Assembly (NCBI RefSeq): GCF_900086585.1
Contig: NZ_FLKM01000009.1
Span: 1,612,001-1,676,000 of the forward strand
DNA length: 64,000 nucleotides
Origin: Emergencia timonensis
Lineage (GTDB): Bacteria > Bacillota > Clostridia > Peptostreptococcales > Anaerovoracaceae
Direction: 5' to 3'
The notes beneath the pieces are model-generated. The model had not been told where the DNA came from, made no database searches, and saw only the letters and a list, made by a program, of their open reading frames with translations. Numbering within the stretch: position 1 is the stretch's first letter; each line of letters opens with the position of its first letter. Shown here in pieces: positions 7,957-16,525 of the stretch. Position numbers and translations under genes: made by a program.

Positions 7957-8496
7957 ATGGACAGAGATGAACTATTTGCCCTGTTGGACATTGAGACAGG
8001 AGAAGACTTCCAATACTTTGAAAACTTTGCGGACTTTGTTGAGAACGAAGGCGCGATTGATGAGGATGCGATTTACGAACTTGTACGAGAAATCGATATG
8101 AAGACTTTTGCAGAACTCTGTGAAAGCTACTTTTACGAAACCTTAGAAAATATGCCGGGAGATCAGATTGACGCTTATAATTTGGTGGAAAATATTAAAA
8201 GGGTTTTGGTCGGATTATCAGAAGCAGTCAGCAAAGGGGAAGAGAACGCTGATATAAAATTAGCCGACGAGCTGAATAAATTCAGACTGTGGTTTTCAGC
8301 AGACAGTGAAGTGGAGTGCCGGAATGTGGCAACTAACGAGGTGGATTATATGCCCGTAAGAGATGCACTGGCACTTTCTCGTCTGGAAAAACTGGAAGGT
8401 GATGAATACCGTTACGATTTTACAGATGCTCTCGAATATGAGCTGGAAGAATATATTATGACTTATGGTGATTTAGCTGATGCGACAAATGATTAA
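7957..8496 (+). CDS. Acidic protein of unknown function
   Basis: I do not recognise this 179-residue protein. It is strongly acidic (many D/E, few K/R), has no signal peptide, membrane segment or cysteine cluster, and appears alpha-helical throughout. AGGAGA lies 6 nt before the ATG and the gene starts 9 bp after murI, so co-translation with the racemase is likely. A small cytoplasmic partner or a regulator of MurI are possibilities, but nothing in the sequence decides this. Confidence 0.75.
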   Translation: MDRDELFALLDIETGEDFQYFENFADFVENEGAIDEDAIYELVREIDMKTFAELCESYFYETLENMPGDQIDAYNLVENIKRVLVGLSEAVSKGEENADIKLADELNKFRLWFSADSEVECRNVATNEVDYMPVRDALALSRLEKLEGDEYRYDFTDALEYELEEYIMTYGDLADATND

Positions 8497-8504
8497 CATT
8501 TTTT

Positions 8505-8546
8505 GTACCTCCTGCATATGATAAATATACAAAGATATGGAGGTAC
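8505..8546 (+). promoter_or_regulatory. Hairpin masking the ribosome binding site of the Cys-rich mini-protein
   Basis: GTACCTCC (8505-8512) is the exact complement of GGAGGTAC (8539-8546). The second arm contains the whole GGAGG ribosome site of the gene starting at 8550, and ATAT/ATAT adds further pairs inside the loop. The RNA would therefore hide its own Shine-Dalgarno sequence, as in RNA thermometers or coupled translation. Pairing is seen directly; control is inferred. Confidence 0.65.
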
Positions 8547-8549
8547 TAT

Positions 8550-8729
8550 ATGGGCGAATTCAGAAGCGATTGCTGCGATCCTAAGCCGGATTGCTGCTGC
8601 AGACCTCAGAATGATTGCTGCAATGACGGCAACAGCATATGGGGAATACTTATTTTATTAGCTGTCCTTTATTTTCTGTTTTGCGGGAATAACGACAGAG
8701 GCGGCGGCCTCTTCGGAGGACTGTTTTAA
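8550..8729 (+). CDS. Cys-rich single-pass mini-protein
   Basis: A 59-residue frame begins with ATG at 8550 behind a perfect GGAGG. The N-terminal half has four cysteine clusters, mostly of the form DCC (DCCDPKPDCCCRPQNDCCND). A hydrophobic segment follows (IWGILILLAVLYFLFC, about residues 30-45), then a tail GNNDRGGGLFGGLF. The layout of soluble Cys-rich head, one membrane helix and Gly-rich tail recalls very small spore or membrane proteins of Firmicutes, but I cannot name a family. A strong terminator follows directly. The start codon, RBS, composition and terminator together make it very likely real. Confidence 0.75.
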   Translation: MGEFRSDCCDPKPDCCCRPQNDCCNDGNSIWGILILLAVLYFLFCGNNDRGGGLFGGLF

Positions 8730-8733
8730 TCAA

Positions 8734-8767
8734 AGAGAAGCAAGCGTAACGCTTGCTTTTCTTTTTG
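8734..8767 (+). terminator. Intrinsic terminator after the mini-protein gene
   Basis: AGAAGCAAGCG-taa-CGCTTGCTTTTCT with a following T run (CTTTTTG) forms a compact stem and U tract, closing the murI / acidic protein / mini-protein unit. Confidence 0.88.
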
Positions 8768-8828
8768 TACAATGATAGAATTGAAATAGTAAATTTCGGT
8801 AATTCATAGAATATGGAGGAGGTGTCTC

Positions 8829-9734
8829 ATGGAGCGTTTGCAAATGGATGACAGGAACACGTACAAAATCGGACTGATCAGCGTGTTATGCTGTAATACT
8901 TTTTGGGGATTTCTTCCTATCTACTGGCAGGCCTTAAAACCCATTGACTCAGCAGTCATTATCTTTTACAGAATCGCACTGATGTTTCTCGTATGTTTCG
9001 CCGCCTGTGCATTTCGTACAAATATAAAGGAACTGTTTAAACCCATGTTTGAGTCAAGGAAAAAGCTGTTCGTTTATGTGGCTGCAGGCATTGTCATTAC
9101 CTTGAACTGGAGTCTGTACATCTGGGCAGTCAATGCGGGCTATGTGATACAGACTTGTATGGGATACTTCCTGGAACCTCTGGTAGTCTGCTGCTTTGGG
9201 GTTGTTTTTTATAAGGAAAAGGCAAACAAATGGAAAAAAATCTCCATGATCTTTGCTTTTTGCGGTCTCATGGTCATGATTATCGGTTATCGTGAGATAC
9301 CATTCATCGCTTTAGGGTTGGGGCTTTCTTTCGCTATTTATTCGGCTATCAAAAAAAGCGTCTTCCTGAATCCTATTCAGTCGCTCTTATATGAGACGCT
9401 GTTTCTTACGCCTATTGCCTTGATTGTCATTGTATATCTCGAAAACAGCGGCAATGGCGCCTTGGAGACTGCTGGAGGATTTAAATTCTTTCTCCTCATG
9501 TTTGCAGGACTGGCTACGGCGATTCCCATGGGGCTCTTTTCCTTTGCAGCCAACAAATTACCCTTGATTACACTGGGGTTATGTGAATATATCGCGCCGT
9601 CGATTACGCTGATATTGGGTATCTTCCTCTTTAAAGAACCCTTCGATCTCATTCAATTCAGCGCTTTCGTAGTCATTTGGATTGGGCTCATTTTCTTCAC
9701 GTATGGTGAATTTGCAGATATGAAAAAAACGTAA
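8829..9734 (+). CDS. rarD: RarD-like EamA/DMT-family permease
   Basis: This 301-residue protein has ten predicted membrane helices. The opening GLISVLCCNTFWGFLPIYWQALKPIDS and later VIIFYRIALMFLV, ALGLGLSFAIYSAIKK and TLGLCEYIAPSITLILGIFLFKEPF are characteristic of the RarD branch of the EamA drug/metabolite transporter superfamily. Some relatives confer chloramphenicol tolerance; others move small metabolites, so the substrate is not assigned. GGAGGAGG lies 7 nt before the ATG. It precedes the YkvI-MBL fusion gene by 15 bp, so both may be in one operon. Confidence 0.9.
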   Translation: MERLQMDDRNTYKIGLISVLCCNTFWGFLPIYWQALKPIDSAVIIFYRIALMFLVCFAACAFRTNIKELFKPMFESRKKLFVYVAAGIVITLNWSLYIWAVNAGYVIQTCMGYFLEPLVVCCFGVVFYKEKANKWKKISMIFAFCGLMVMIIGYREIPFIALGLGLSFAIYSAIKKSVFLNPIQSLLYETLFLTPIALIVIVYLENSGNGALETAGGFKFFLLMFAGLATAIPMGLFSFAANKLPLITLGLCEYIAPSITLILGIFLFKEPFDLIQFSAFVVIWIGLIFFTYGEFADMKKT

Positions 9735-9749
9735 AGCAGGAGGAAAACA

Positions 9750-11768
9750 TTGAAAGAAAAAAAGTTGAATTATTTTCATGTAGCTGTCATGTATGTCGGC
9801 ACCATTATGGGTGCCGGTTTTGCTTCTGGCAGAGAAGGCTGGCAGTTCTTTGGAATTTTTGGTCAAAAAGCTTACATCGGTATTGCCCTGGCAGGATTAC
9901 TGTTTATGGTATTAGGTATGATGGTAAGCTATATCGCAAGAAGCCTGAAAACCGACGATATGGGTAAGGTGATTGTCTTCACCGACAATCCTAAAATTAC
10001 CAATGCCGTTGGTTATTTCATGGCAGCTATTCTCTATACCATCATCATTTCCATGTCTGCCGCCGGCGGCTCTCTTTTAAACCAGCAGTTTGGCATCAGC
10101 AAGGCAGTCGGCGGCGCGATGATTGCCGTTCTTGTCATTCTCACAGTTTTGGGTAATTTTGACAGAGTATCAAAGGTTTTTAAGCTGATCATTCCGGTGC
10201 TGTTCATCATCGATATCGGCTGCTGCTTTTTGGTCATGGCATCTGATATCGAGCAGAGTGGGGCGACTTCTGGCTTTCCGCCCAGCGCAATGGCGCCTAA
10301 CTGGTTTATCGCGGCGATTTTATTTATTTCCTATAATATGTTGGGCATGATTCCTATCATTGCAACTTCTTCCATACAGTCAAAAGACAAGAAGAACGCC
10401 ATTTTGGGTTCTGGATTGGGCGGTGTTTTGCTGGCTTTTCTGACTTTAGTTTTGGTTTTTGCGCTGCAAAAGGACATGGCCTACACCCAGAGCATGGATC
10501 TGCCGATGTTAGCTTATACCTCGAGAATTTCCAAAGTGGTCAATCTCCTCTTTGGCTTGGTGCTCTTTGCTGCTATTTATTCGGCGGCTACCAGTACGTA
10601 TTTTGGTTTTTCCACCAAAATCAAAGAGTCGCCAAAGAAAAAGTACATCATCATAATCGGCGCCTGTATCGGATTTATCTGCGGGTTGACCGGGTTTAAG
10701 ACCATTGTCGCCTATCTGTATCCCGTCGAAGGGTACATCGGTTTTGCGATTATTTTGATGATTGCTGCCAATTTTTTCAGAGTCTATAAAAACAACGCTA
10801 TGGAGAAAGAAATGAAACATGATAGTGAAGCCTTCCAAAACTTTGATAGCTATGACCGTTTTGCATATCCTGATGATATCGTGAGGGTGACTGCTGGGTT
10901 TGGCGGAGAGGCGCTGCTCGTCTTCGGCAGTGAAAAAACAGCGCTCTACGACTGCGGTATGGCATATTGTCATGACCAGCTTCTCAAAAATATCTCTGCT
11001 GCATTGCAGGCAAGAGGCAGAGAGAGATTGGATTATGTGCTGCTGTCTCACACGCACTACGATCATATCGGTGCGCTGCCATATATCACAAAGAGATGGC
11101 CTGAGGTTGTTGTCTGTGCTGCAGCCAAGGCAAAGTCTGTCTTTAAAAGTGAAGGGGCAAAAGGGACAATGAAACGCTTAGGAGAAGCGGCGAGAGATGA
11201 ATTCTCTGCGTCTAAGGCTCCTGTCAGTGTAGATGGTCTGCGTGTTGACCGGGTGGTAAAAGATGGCGACCAAATTTCCATCGGCTTTGAATATTTTGCA
11301 GTTTTGGAGACGCCGGGCCATACTGCCTGTTCCATGACGTATGTGCTGGAGCCCGCAGGTATCATGTTTACATCGGAGTCAACGGGCGTACTGAAGAATC
11401 CGCAGTGCGTGGAGACCTCTGCTTTGAAAAGCTATCAGGATACCATCGTTTCTGCGGAGAAGTGTAAGACCTATCATGCGAAACAGATCATATGTCCTCA
11501 CTTTGGTATTTTCCCAGAAGGCTTTGTCGATGCATACTTCGATATGTACGTAAAGTTTGCAAAAGAAGAGAAGGACTTCATTCTTTCACTTGCTTATGAA
11601 GGATACACTTATGAGGAGATATTGAAAGAGTATGAGAAAAAATATTGGACTGTTCAGCGAGGCAAGTCACAGCCCAAACCGGCTTTTTTAGAGAATGCAA
11701 AGCATATCATCGGACATATAGTCGACACATTTGGTCCAGATAATGGAAAGACTACCAGTGCCGAGTAG
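9750..11768 (+). CDS. YkvI-like membrane transporter fused to a metallo-beta-lactamase-fold hydrolase
   Basis: A continuous 672-codon frame starts with TTG at 9750 behind GGAGG. Residues 1 to about 345 are a polytopic membrane protein of the YkvI type (NYFHVAVMYVGTIMGAGFASGREGWQFFG; about ten helices), distantly related to amino-acid permeases of the APC fold. After a short linker (about 346-375) comes a soluble metallo-beta-lactamase domain with the metal motif HTHYDH at residues 434-439 and a second histidine in ETPGHTACSM. No frameshift, stop or ribosome site is seen at the junction, although methionines near residue 351 could allow internal initiation. A deacylase follows 46 bp later, so a joint role in uptake and hydrolysis of a modified amino acid is plausible but inferred. 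Confidence 0.85.
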   Translation: MKEKKLNYFHVAVMYVGTIMGAGFASGREGWQFFGIFGQKAYIGIALAGLLFMVLGMMVSYIARSLKTDDMGKVIVFTDNPKITNAVGYFMAAILYTIIISMSAAGGSLLNQQFGISKAVGGAMIAVLVILTVLGNFDRVSKVFKLIIPVLFIIDIGCCFLVMASDIEQSGATSGFPPSAMAPNWFIAAILFISYNMLGMIPIIATSSIQSKDKKNAILGSGLGGVLLAFLTLVLVFALQKDMAYTQSMDLPMLAYTSRISKVVNLLFGLVLFAAIYSAATSTYFGFSTKIKESPKKKYIIIIGACIGFICGLTGFKTIVAYLYPVEGYIGFAIILMIAANFFRVYKNNAMEKEMKHDSEAFQNFDSYDRFAYPDDIVRVTAGFGGEALLVFGSEKTALYDCGMAYCHDQLLKNISAALQARGRERLDYVLLSHTHYDHIGALPYITKRWPEVVVCAAAKAKSVFKSEGAKGTMKRLGEAARDEFSASKAPVSVDGLRVDRVVKDGDQISIGFEYFAVLETPGHTACSMTYVLEPAGIMFTSESTGVLKNPQCVETSALKSYQDTIVSAEKCKTYHAKQIICPHFGIFPEGFVDAYFDMYVKFAKEEKDFILSLAYEGYTYEEILKEYEKKYWTVQRGKSQPKPAFLENAKHIIGHIVDTFGPDNGKTTSAE

Positions 11769-11814
11769 TTTATGATATGATAATTACAAATATGAATGGA
11801 GGTATGGAAGTAAA

Positions 11815-13170
11815 ATGTTAGATTTATTGATAAAGAACGGACAATATCCTGACTTTAGTGAAGGACGAATGAAACAGGGCAATATAGGAATCACTGATGG
11901 AAAGATTACATATATAGGGCCAGAAGAACCAGACACAAAAGAAGGCCTTGATGCCCGTGGCAAAGTGGTTTCCCCTGGATTTATCGACATCCATATGCAC
12001 GAGGAACACTTTGCGGAGGAAGGCGAGCATTACGTCATCGCCCAAATGATGCTGGAAATGGGTGTAACCACGGCCGTAGGCGGAAATTGCGGTATGCAGA
12101 ATCAAAATCTCTCCTACTTTAAAGAGGTACTGGACAGGCTTGGCGGCAGTCCAGTTAACTATATCATGCTGGCTGGTTATAACACTTTTCGTTATGAGCT
12201 AGGCATCGGTCGTTATGAGACTGCCAGTCAGGAACAGCGAGAGACGATCAGGAACCTGCTGCAGAGGGAACTGAATGAAGGCGCTTATGGCATTTCTTTC
12301 GGTATTGAATACGATCCGGGAATTACCACAGAAGAAATTCTCTATGCCATCGGCGTAACGGAAGATCCAAATCTGCTGGTTTCTGCTCATTATAGGGAGG
12401 ATTGTCTGCAGCATATCAATCCAGTCCAGGAGATGATCGAGATTGCTGAAAAAATTCCGATGAAGTTTCAAATTTCCCATCTCTCCAGTTGTTCTGCCAT
12501 GGGGCTGATGCAGGAGTCTCTTGACGCCATCAATGAAGCCATGAAGAGGAATCCTAAATTAAATTACGACACTTACCCTTACAACGCGTTTTCCACTCAT
12601 ATGGGGTCGGCAGTCTTTGAAGATGGATGTATTGAAGGCTGGCACAAGGACTACAGCGATATCCTTTTGACAGATGCTCCATACAAAGATATTCGCTGCA
12701 CAAAGGAAATCTTTGAGAAAGTGCGAGAAGAATATCCGGACATGTTGGCAGTCGCCTTTGTTATGAATGAGGAAGAGATTGCCGCCGCCATCGCCAATCC
12801 AAACGGTATGGTCGCCAGCGATGCGATTATCAATAACGGCAACGGACATCCGAGAGCGGCAGGAACATTTCCAAGAGTCCTCGGAAAATACGTGAGAGAG
12901 GATAAGGCGCTTCCATTGATTGACGCCATCAGAAAGATGACTTTAGAACCTGCGAAACGAATGGATCTTGACCAGAAAGGCAGAATAGAGTTGGGGTGTG
13001 ATGCAGATTTGACCATTTTTAACCCAGATACGATCATAGATGGCGCAACTTTCTCTAATCTGCATATTCAGCCAGAAGGGATTGAAGCCGTATTTATAGA
13101 TGGAAAATTGGCTTTGAAGAATAAAGTCACTATAAATAACAGACTGGGCAAATATATAGCCTATAGATAA
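11815..13170 (+). CDS. N-acyl-D-amino-acid deacylase family amidohydrolase
   Basis: The 451-residue protein belongs to the amidohydrolase superfamily. It opens with the usual small beta-domain (LIKNGQYPDF...GNIGITDGKITYIG), then the metal-binding HxH in FIDIHMHEEHF. Further family blocks are GNCGMQ, SFGIEYDPG, QISHLSS, MVASDAIINNGNGHPRAAGTFPRVLG and the closing MTLEPAKRMDLDQKGRIELGCDADLTIFNPDTI. The last is diagnostic for N-acyl-D-amino-acid deacylases and D-hydantoinase-like enzymes. It is cytoplasmic. Its neighbours (YkvI-MBL fusion, YfcC carrier, M20 amidohydrolase) support a cluster for acylated or peptide-bound amino acids. The precise substrate is open. Confidence 0.9.
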   Translation: MLDLLIKNGQYPDFSEGRMKQGNIGITDGKITYIGPEEPDTKEGLDARGKVVSPGFIDIHMHEEHFAEEGEHYVIAQMMLEMGVTTAVGGNCGMQNQNLSYFKEVLDRLGGSPVNYIMLAGYNTFRYELGIGRYETASQEQRETIRNLLQRELNEGAYGISFGIEYDPGITTEEILYAIGVTEDPNLLVSAHYREDCLQHINPVQEMIEIAEKIPMKFQISHLSSCSAMGLMQESLDAINEAMKRNPKLNYDTYPYNAFSTHMGSAVFEDGCIEGWHKDYSDILLTDAPYKDIRCTKEIFEKVREEYPDMLAVAFVMNEEEIAAAIANPNGMVASDAIINNGNGHPRAAGTFPRVLGKYVREDKALPLIDAIRKMTLEPAKRMDLDQKGRIELGCDADLTIFNPDTIIDGATFSNLHIQPEGIEAVFIDGKLALKNKVTINNRLGKYIAYR

Positions 13171-13201
13171 CTCGTAAGAACTAGAATATTAGATTGAGAT
13201 G

Positions 13202-13247
13202 AAACGCAAAGTATTTACTGTCGAACATAAAATGCTTTGCGTTTTTA
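13202..13247 (+). terminator. Intrinsic terminator after the deacylase gene
   Basis: AAACGCAAAG(t)ATTT pairs with AAAT(g)CTTTGCGTTT around a loop and is followed by a T-rich tract. It ends the upstream operon. Confidence 0.8.
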
Positions 13248-13456
13248 AGTGGAGATAAATCATAGTGCATAATTATTCACGGTGGCGCATGTAATTTAGG
13301 GTCGCTGATTAACCATAAAACATGAGCGCAAGAACCATATATTGTTTAAGTAAATATTAGAAAACTAATCCTTTTGGATTGTGTAAACACGTGGGTTCGA
13401 TTGGAAATTGTACAAATTATCTGACTGTTTTTGTAGATTTTTAAACTGTATCCTTA

Positions 13457-13485
13457 TTTACTTTTTTGTATAACAGGAGTATAAT
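13457..13485 (+). promoter_or_regulatory. Promoter upstream of the YfcC carrier
   Basis: TTTACT (13457-13462) and TATAAT (13480-13485) are spaced by 17 nt. They lie in the 374-bp gap after the terminator at 13247 and would give a leader of about 130 nt before the YfcC start. Nothing else gene-like is visible between 13250 and 13450, which is AT-rich and without a convincing frame. Confidence 0.6.
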
Positions 13486-13554
13486 AAAACCGTTATTTTG
13501 ATATTTGGTCGAATATGGTCAGATATTGTTAGTTATTTATTTTTCTCACAGATT

Positions 13555-13602
13555 CGACAGACAACTGTCGTTGAACTGAGAAGGTGGTCCGAGTATTCGG
13601 AC
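13555..13602 (+). promoter_or_regulatory. Structured 5' leader of the YfcC carrier gene
   Basis: Two short perfect hairpins stand in the leader: CGACAG-acaa-CTGTCG (13555-13570) and GTCCGA-gtat-TCGGAC (13587-13602). The second ends 6 nt before AAGGAGG, the ribosome site of the gene at 13622. They could modulate translation or mRNA stability. I do not recognise a riboswitch class. Confidence 0.45.
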
Positions 13603-13621
13603 TGATAAGGAGGTATTATTA

Positions 13622-15019
13622 ATGGAAGAAACCAAGAAAAAGAAATTTGCGGTACCTCATGTCTATATCCTGTTATTTGCACTCATTGCAATTTGTAGTA
13701 TTTTGACTTACATCATTCCAGCAGGATCTTACGACATGATGATGGTGGATAAGCGTGAGGTAGTAGATGCATCTACTTTCCACAACGTGGCGCAGACGCC
13801 AGTGACTTTGATGCAGTTCCTGACCGCAGTACCGAGAGGTATGATCGAATCCGCACAGATCATCTTCTTCATCTTTATCGTCGGCGGAACGATGGGTGTG
13901 CTTCAGGAAACCAGATCTATCGAGGCAGGCATGGGAAGGTTGATTAAGGCGATGAAAAACGCGTCGATTTTAATCATTCCAATTGTTATGTTGTTCTTCT
14001 CCATCTGCGGTTCTGTATTTGGAATGTGTGAAGAGACCATCCCGTTCATTCCAATCTTCGTATCGCTGTGTATTGCCATGGGCTTCGACTCCATAACTGG
14101 TGTAGCCATCGTGTTCTGCGGCGCGGGCGCAGGTTTTGCAGGTGCCTTCATGAATCCGTTTACGGTTCAGGTTGCACAGGGCATCGCAGAACTGCCGCCA
14201 TTATCCGGCATGAAATTCAGAATCGTCATGTACGCATGTTTCGTACTTCTGGCAATCGCATTTGTCATGAGATATGCAATCAAAGTTAAAAAGAACCCGC
14301 AGTTATCTTCAATGCATGCTTTTGACCAGACGAGAGAAGACGGCGTGGATTTAGACGATCTGCCAGCTTTCGGCGGAAAAGAGAAGGCGATTCTGATCAT
14401 CTTCGTAGCAGCCATCGTTTTGCTGGTATACGGCGTCATCAAATGGGGCTGGTACATGAATGAAATCGCAGCCCTGTTCCTGGGCATGTCCTTCATCGTT
14501 GCCGTCATCGCTAGAATGGGCTTCAACAACTATGCCAACGTACTTGGTAAGGGCATGGCTGATATCGCCTCCGGCGCTTTGGTTGTTGGTTTCGCAAGAG
14601 GTATTTTGGTTGTTATGACAGACGGACAGATCTTACATACGATTCTTCATGCGGCTGCAGAAGGGCTTTCCAAGCTGCCTTCCATGGTTTCCGCTGTCGG
14701 CATGTACATCTTCCAGTGCTTGTTGAACTTCATCGTTCCATCAGGTTCCGGTCAGGCTGCTGTTTCCATTCCAATCATGGCTCCACTGGGAGATTTGGTA
14801 GGTGTAACTAGACAGACTGCAACGATTGCGTTCCAGTTAGGAGATGGTATTTCCAACATCTTCACGCCGACTTCAGGTTACTTCATGGCTGGACTTGCCA
14901 TCGCAAAGGTACCTTGGGCGAAATGGGCAAAATGGATTCTGCCGTTAGTTGGACTTCAGTATCTGCTTGGCGCAATTTTCGTAGTCATCGCGCAGGCAAT
15001 GCAGTTAGGACCATTCTAA
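13622..15019 (+). CDS. YfcC-family C4-dicarboxylate/amino-acid-type carrier
   Basis: The 465-residue integral membrane protein has about 11-12 hydrophobic segments and the YfcC/DcuC-type pattern: VPHVYILLFALIAICSILTYIIPAGSY at the N-terminus, GSVFGMCEETIPFIPI, FIVPSGSGQAAVSIPIMAPL and GDGISNIFTPTSGYFMAGLAIAKVPW. Members are thought to transport dicarboxylates, arginine/ornithine or short acids. Its partner downstream is an M20 amidohydrolase, a frequent pairing in which the carrier imports an amidated substrate that the enzyme then hydrolyses. Strong AAGGAGG precedes the ATG. Substrate is inferred only in general terms. Confidence 0.88.
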   Translation: MEETKKKKFAVPHVYILLFALIAICSILTYIIPAGSYDMMMVDKREVVDASTFHNVAQTPVTLMQFLTAVPRGMIESAQIIFFIFIVGGTMGVLQETRSIEAGMGRLIKAMKNASILIIPIVMLFFSICGSVFGMCEETIPFIPIFVSLCIAMGFDSITGVAIVFCGAGAGFAGAFMNPFTVQVAQGIAELPPLSGMKFRIVMYACFVLLAIAFVMRYAIKVKKNPQLSSMHAFDQTREDGVDLDDLPAFGGKEKAILIIFVAAIVLLVYGVIKWGWYMNEIAALFLGMSFIVAVIARMGFNNYANVLGKGMADIASGALVVGFARGILVVMTDGQILHTILHAAAEGLSKLPSMVSAVGMYIFQCLLNFIVPSGSGQAAVSIPIMAPLGDLVGVTRQTATIAFQLGDGISNIFTPTSGYFMAGLAIAKVPWAKWAKWILPLVGLQYLLGAIFVVIAQAMQLGPF

Positions 15020-15037
15020 ACAAAAATGAGACGACTG

Positions 15038-15074
15038 AAAAATGGCATATTGTTTCGATATGCCATTTTCTTTT
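15038..15074 (+). terminator. Terminator-like hairpin between the carrier and the M20 gene
   Basis: AAAATGGCATAT-tgtttcg-ATATGCCATTTT (12 bp) followed by CTTTT. It lies 20 bp before the M20 start, so it may attenuate rather than abolish read-through. Confidence 0.75.
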
Positions 15075-15091
15075 AAAGAGAGAAGGGTATT

Positions 15092-16264
15092 ATGAACTAT
15101 CATGAATTAAAGGAGAGAATTTATTCTGAGATTGAGAAGAACAAAGCGGAATTGACAGCGCTCAACGACGATATTGCAGATCACCCTGAAATTTCAGGAG
15201 AAGAATATGAAACATCAAAGAAGATTGTCAAGCTGCTAGATAAGCACGGATATCACACAGAGTATCCGTTCGCCGGTTTAGACACGGCTTTTAAAGCAGT
15301 ATACGGAGATAACAATCATAAATACAAGATCGCGATTTTGACAGAGTATGATGCGCTGCCGGAAATCGGCCATGCCTGCGGACATTGCCTCAGCGGTTCC
15401 ATCAGCGTTCTATCAGGCCTTGCAACAAAAAATCTGCAGGACGAACTGGACGCAGATATTCACGTCATCGGCACACCGATTGAAGAAACAGACGGCGCGA
15501 AGTGTACCATGGTAAAAAAGGGCGTCTTTGACGACTATGATATGGCGATTATGGTGCATCTGTACAATTCCAATATCGTAGCGCCAACACTGCAGGGATT
15601 AGCTTCCTATATGTATCAGTTTCACGGAAAAGCTGCTCACGCCTCCGCGGCTCCTTGGGACGGTGTAAACGCTTTCAACGCGGCACAGCTGATGTTTCAC
15701 GCGGTGGACATGCTGCGGCAGCACTGCAAACCCGATGCGCAGTTCCACGGAATCATCAGAAACGGTGGTGAAGCGCCAAATATCGTACCAGAAGAAGTGA
15801 CTGCAGAATTCTATATCAGAGCATTAGATAAACATTATCTGCAGGAACTAGTACAGAAAGTAGACGATTGTGCCAAAGGTGCGGCCATCGCCACACAGAC
15901 CACTTGGGATAAATATGCCACGGCAGAGGTTTATGATAATCTGAAAAAAAATCCGACAGGCGTTTCTTCTTTAGAAGAAGTCTATGACGAGCTTGCGATT
16001 CCTATCAATGGCGATTCTAATAAGATTTTTGGCTCCTCAGATGCCGGCAATGTCAGCTTCGCTTGTCCGGCATTTCATCCGTGTCTGCAAGTCGTCGACG
16101 CCGATACGCCGATTCATACCAGAGGTTTTGCTGAGGCGATGAAAACAGAAAGAGCGCACCAGGCACTTGTGACGGGCGCTAAAATTATCAGTCTGCAGAT
16201 TGCAAAAATTTTCAGTGATGAAGATAAAATCAACAGATTGAAAGCTGACTTTGAAAGGGATTAG
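15092..16264 (+). CDS. M20-family amidohydrolase (AbgB-like)
   Basis: The 390-residue enzyme belongs to the M20 zinc amidohydrolases that cleave amide bonds of N-acyl or aminobenzoyl amino acids. It shows LTEYDALPEIGHACGH near residue 95, HASAAPWDGVNAFNA in the dimerisation lid, a metal-ligand-like glutamate pair (GTPIEETDGAK) and a C-terminal FGSSDAGNVSF motif. The gene lies downstream of the YfcC carrier, with a hairpin between, and is followed by two small membrane proteins at 2-bp and 10-bp spacing. Cytoplasmic location is expected, as no signal sequence is present. Confidence 0.9.
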   Translation: MNYHELKERIYSEIEKNKAELTALNDDIADHPEISGEEYETSKKIVKLLDKHGYHTEYPFAGLDTAFKAVYGDNNHKYKIAILTEYDALPEIGHACGHCLSGSISVLSGLATKNLQDELDADIHVIGTPIEETDGAKCTMVKKGVFDDYDMAIMVHLYNSNIVAPTLQGLASYMYQFHGKAAHASAAPWDGVNAFNAAQLMFHAVDMLRQHCKPDAQFHGIIRNGGEAPNIVPEEVTAEFYIRALDKHYLQELVQKVDDCAKGAAIATQTTWDKYATAEVYDNLKKNPTGVSSLEEVYDELAIPINGDSNKIFGSSDAGNVSFACPAFHPCLQVVDADTPIHTRGFAEAMKTERAHQALVTGAKIISLQIAKIFSDEDKINRLKADFERD

Positions 16265-16266
16265 TC

Positions 16267-16515
16267 ATGTCTTATATAGTATTCTTTTTGCCGCCGGTGG
16301 TAGCGGTAATCGTGTTGCTTGTAGCGATTAAAAACGGATTTAACAAGCAAGCCTTTATGGTATCGGCTGGAATCACCATGGTAATCAACATGTTCGCAAT
16401 GCATAAATTGACTTGGTATGGGCTGCTCTGTACGCTGACCGTACCCCTTGCCGCAATCTACATTTTGATTTGCCTATGGCTTTCCATCAGAGAACGCCGC
16501 GGTGACAGAGAATAG
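16267..16515 (+). CDS. Small membrane protein, unknown function
   Basis: 82 residues with three hydrophobic stretches (FFLPPVVAVIVLLVAI, AFMVSAGITMVINMFAM, WYGLLCTLTVPLAAIYILICLWLSI). It starts 2 bp after the M20 stop codon, so translation is probably coupled. It is not recognised as a known family. Together with the next gene it could be an accessory of the transporter-amidohydrolase unit. Confidence 0.65.
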   Translation: MSYIVFFLPPVVAVIVLLVAIKNGFNKQAFMVSAGITMVINMFAMHKLTWYGLLCTLTVPLAAIYILICLWLSIRERRGDRE

Positions 16516-16525
16516 GAGGCTGACA

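Noticed and set aside
16502..16525. Earlier start for the second small membrane protein
   Set aside because: It overlaps the previous gene and has no ribosome site; AGGAGG precedes 16526.
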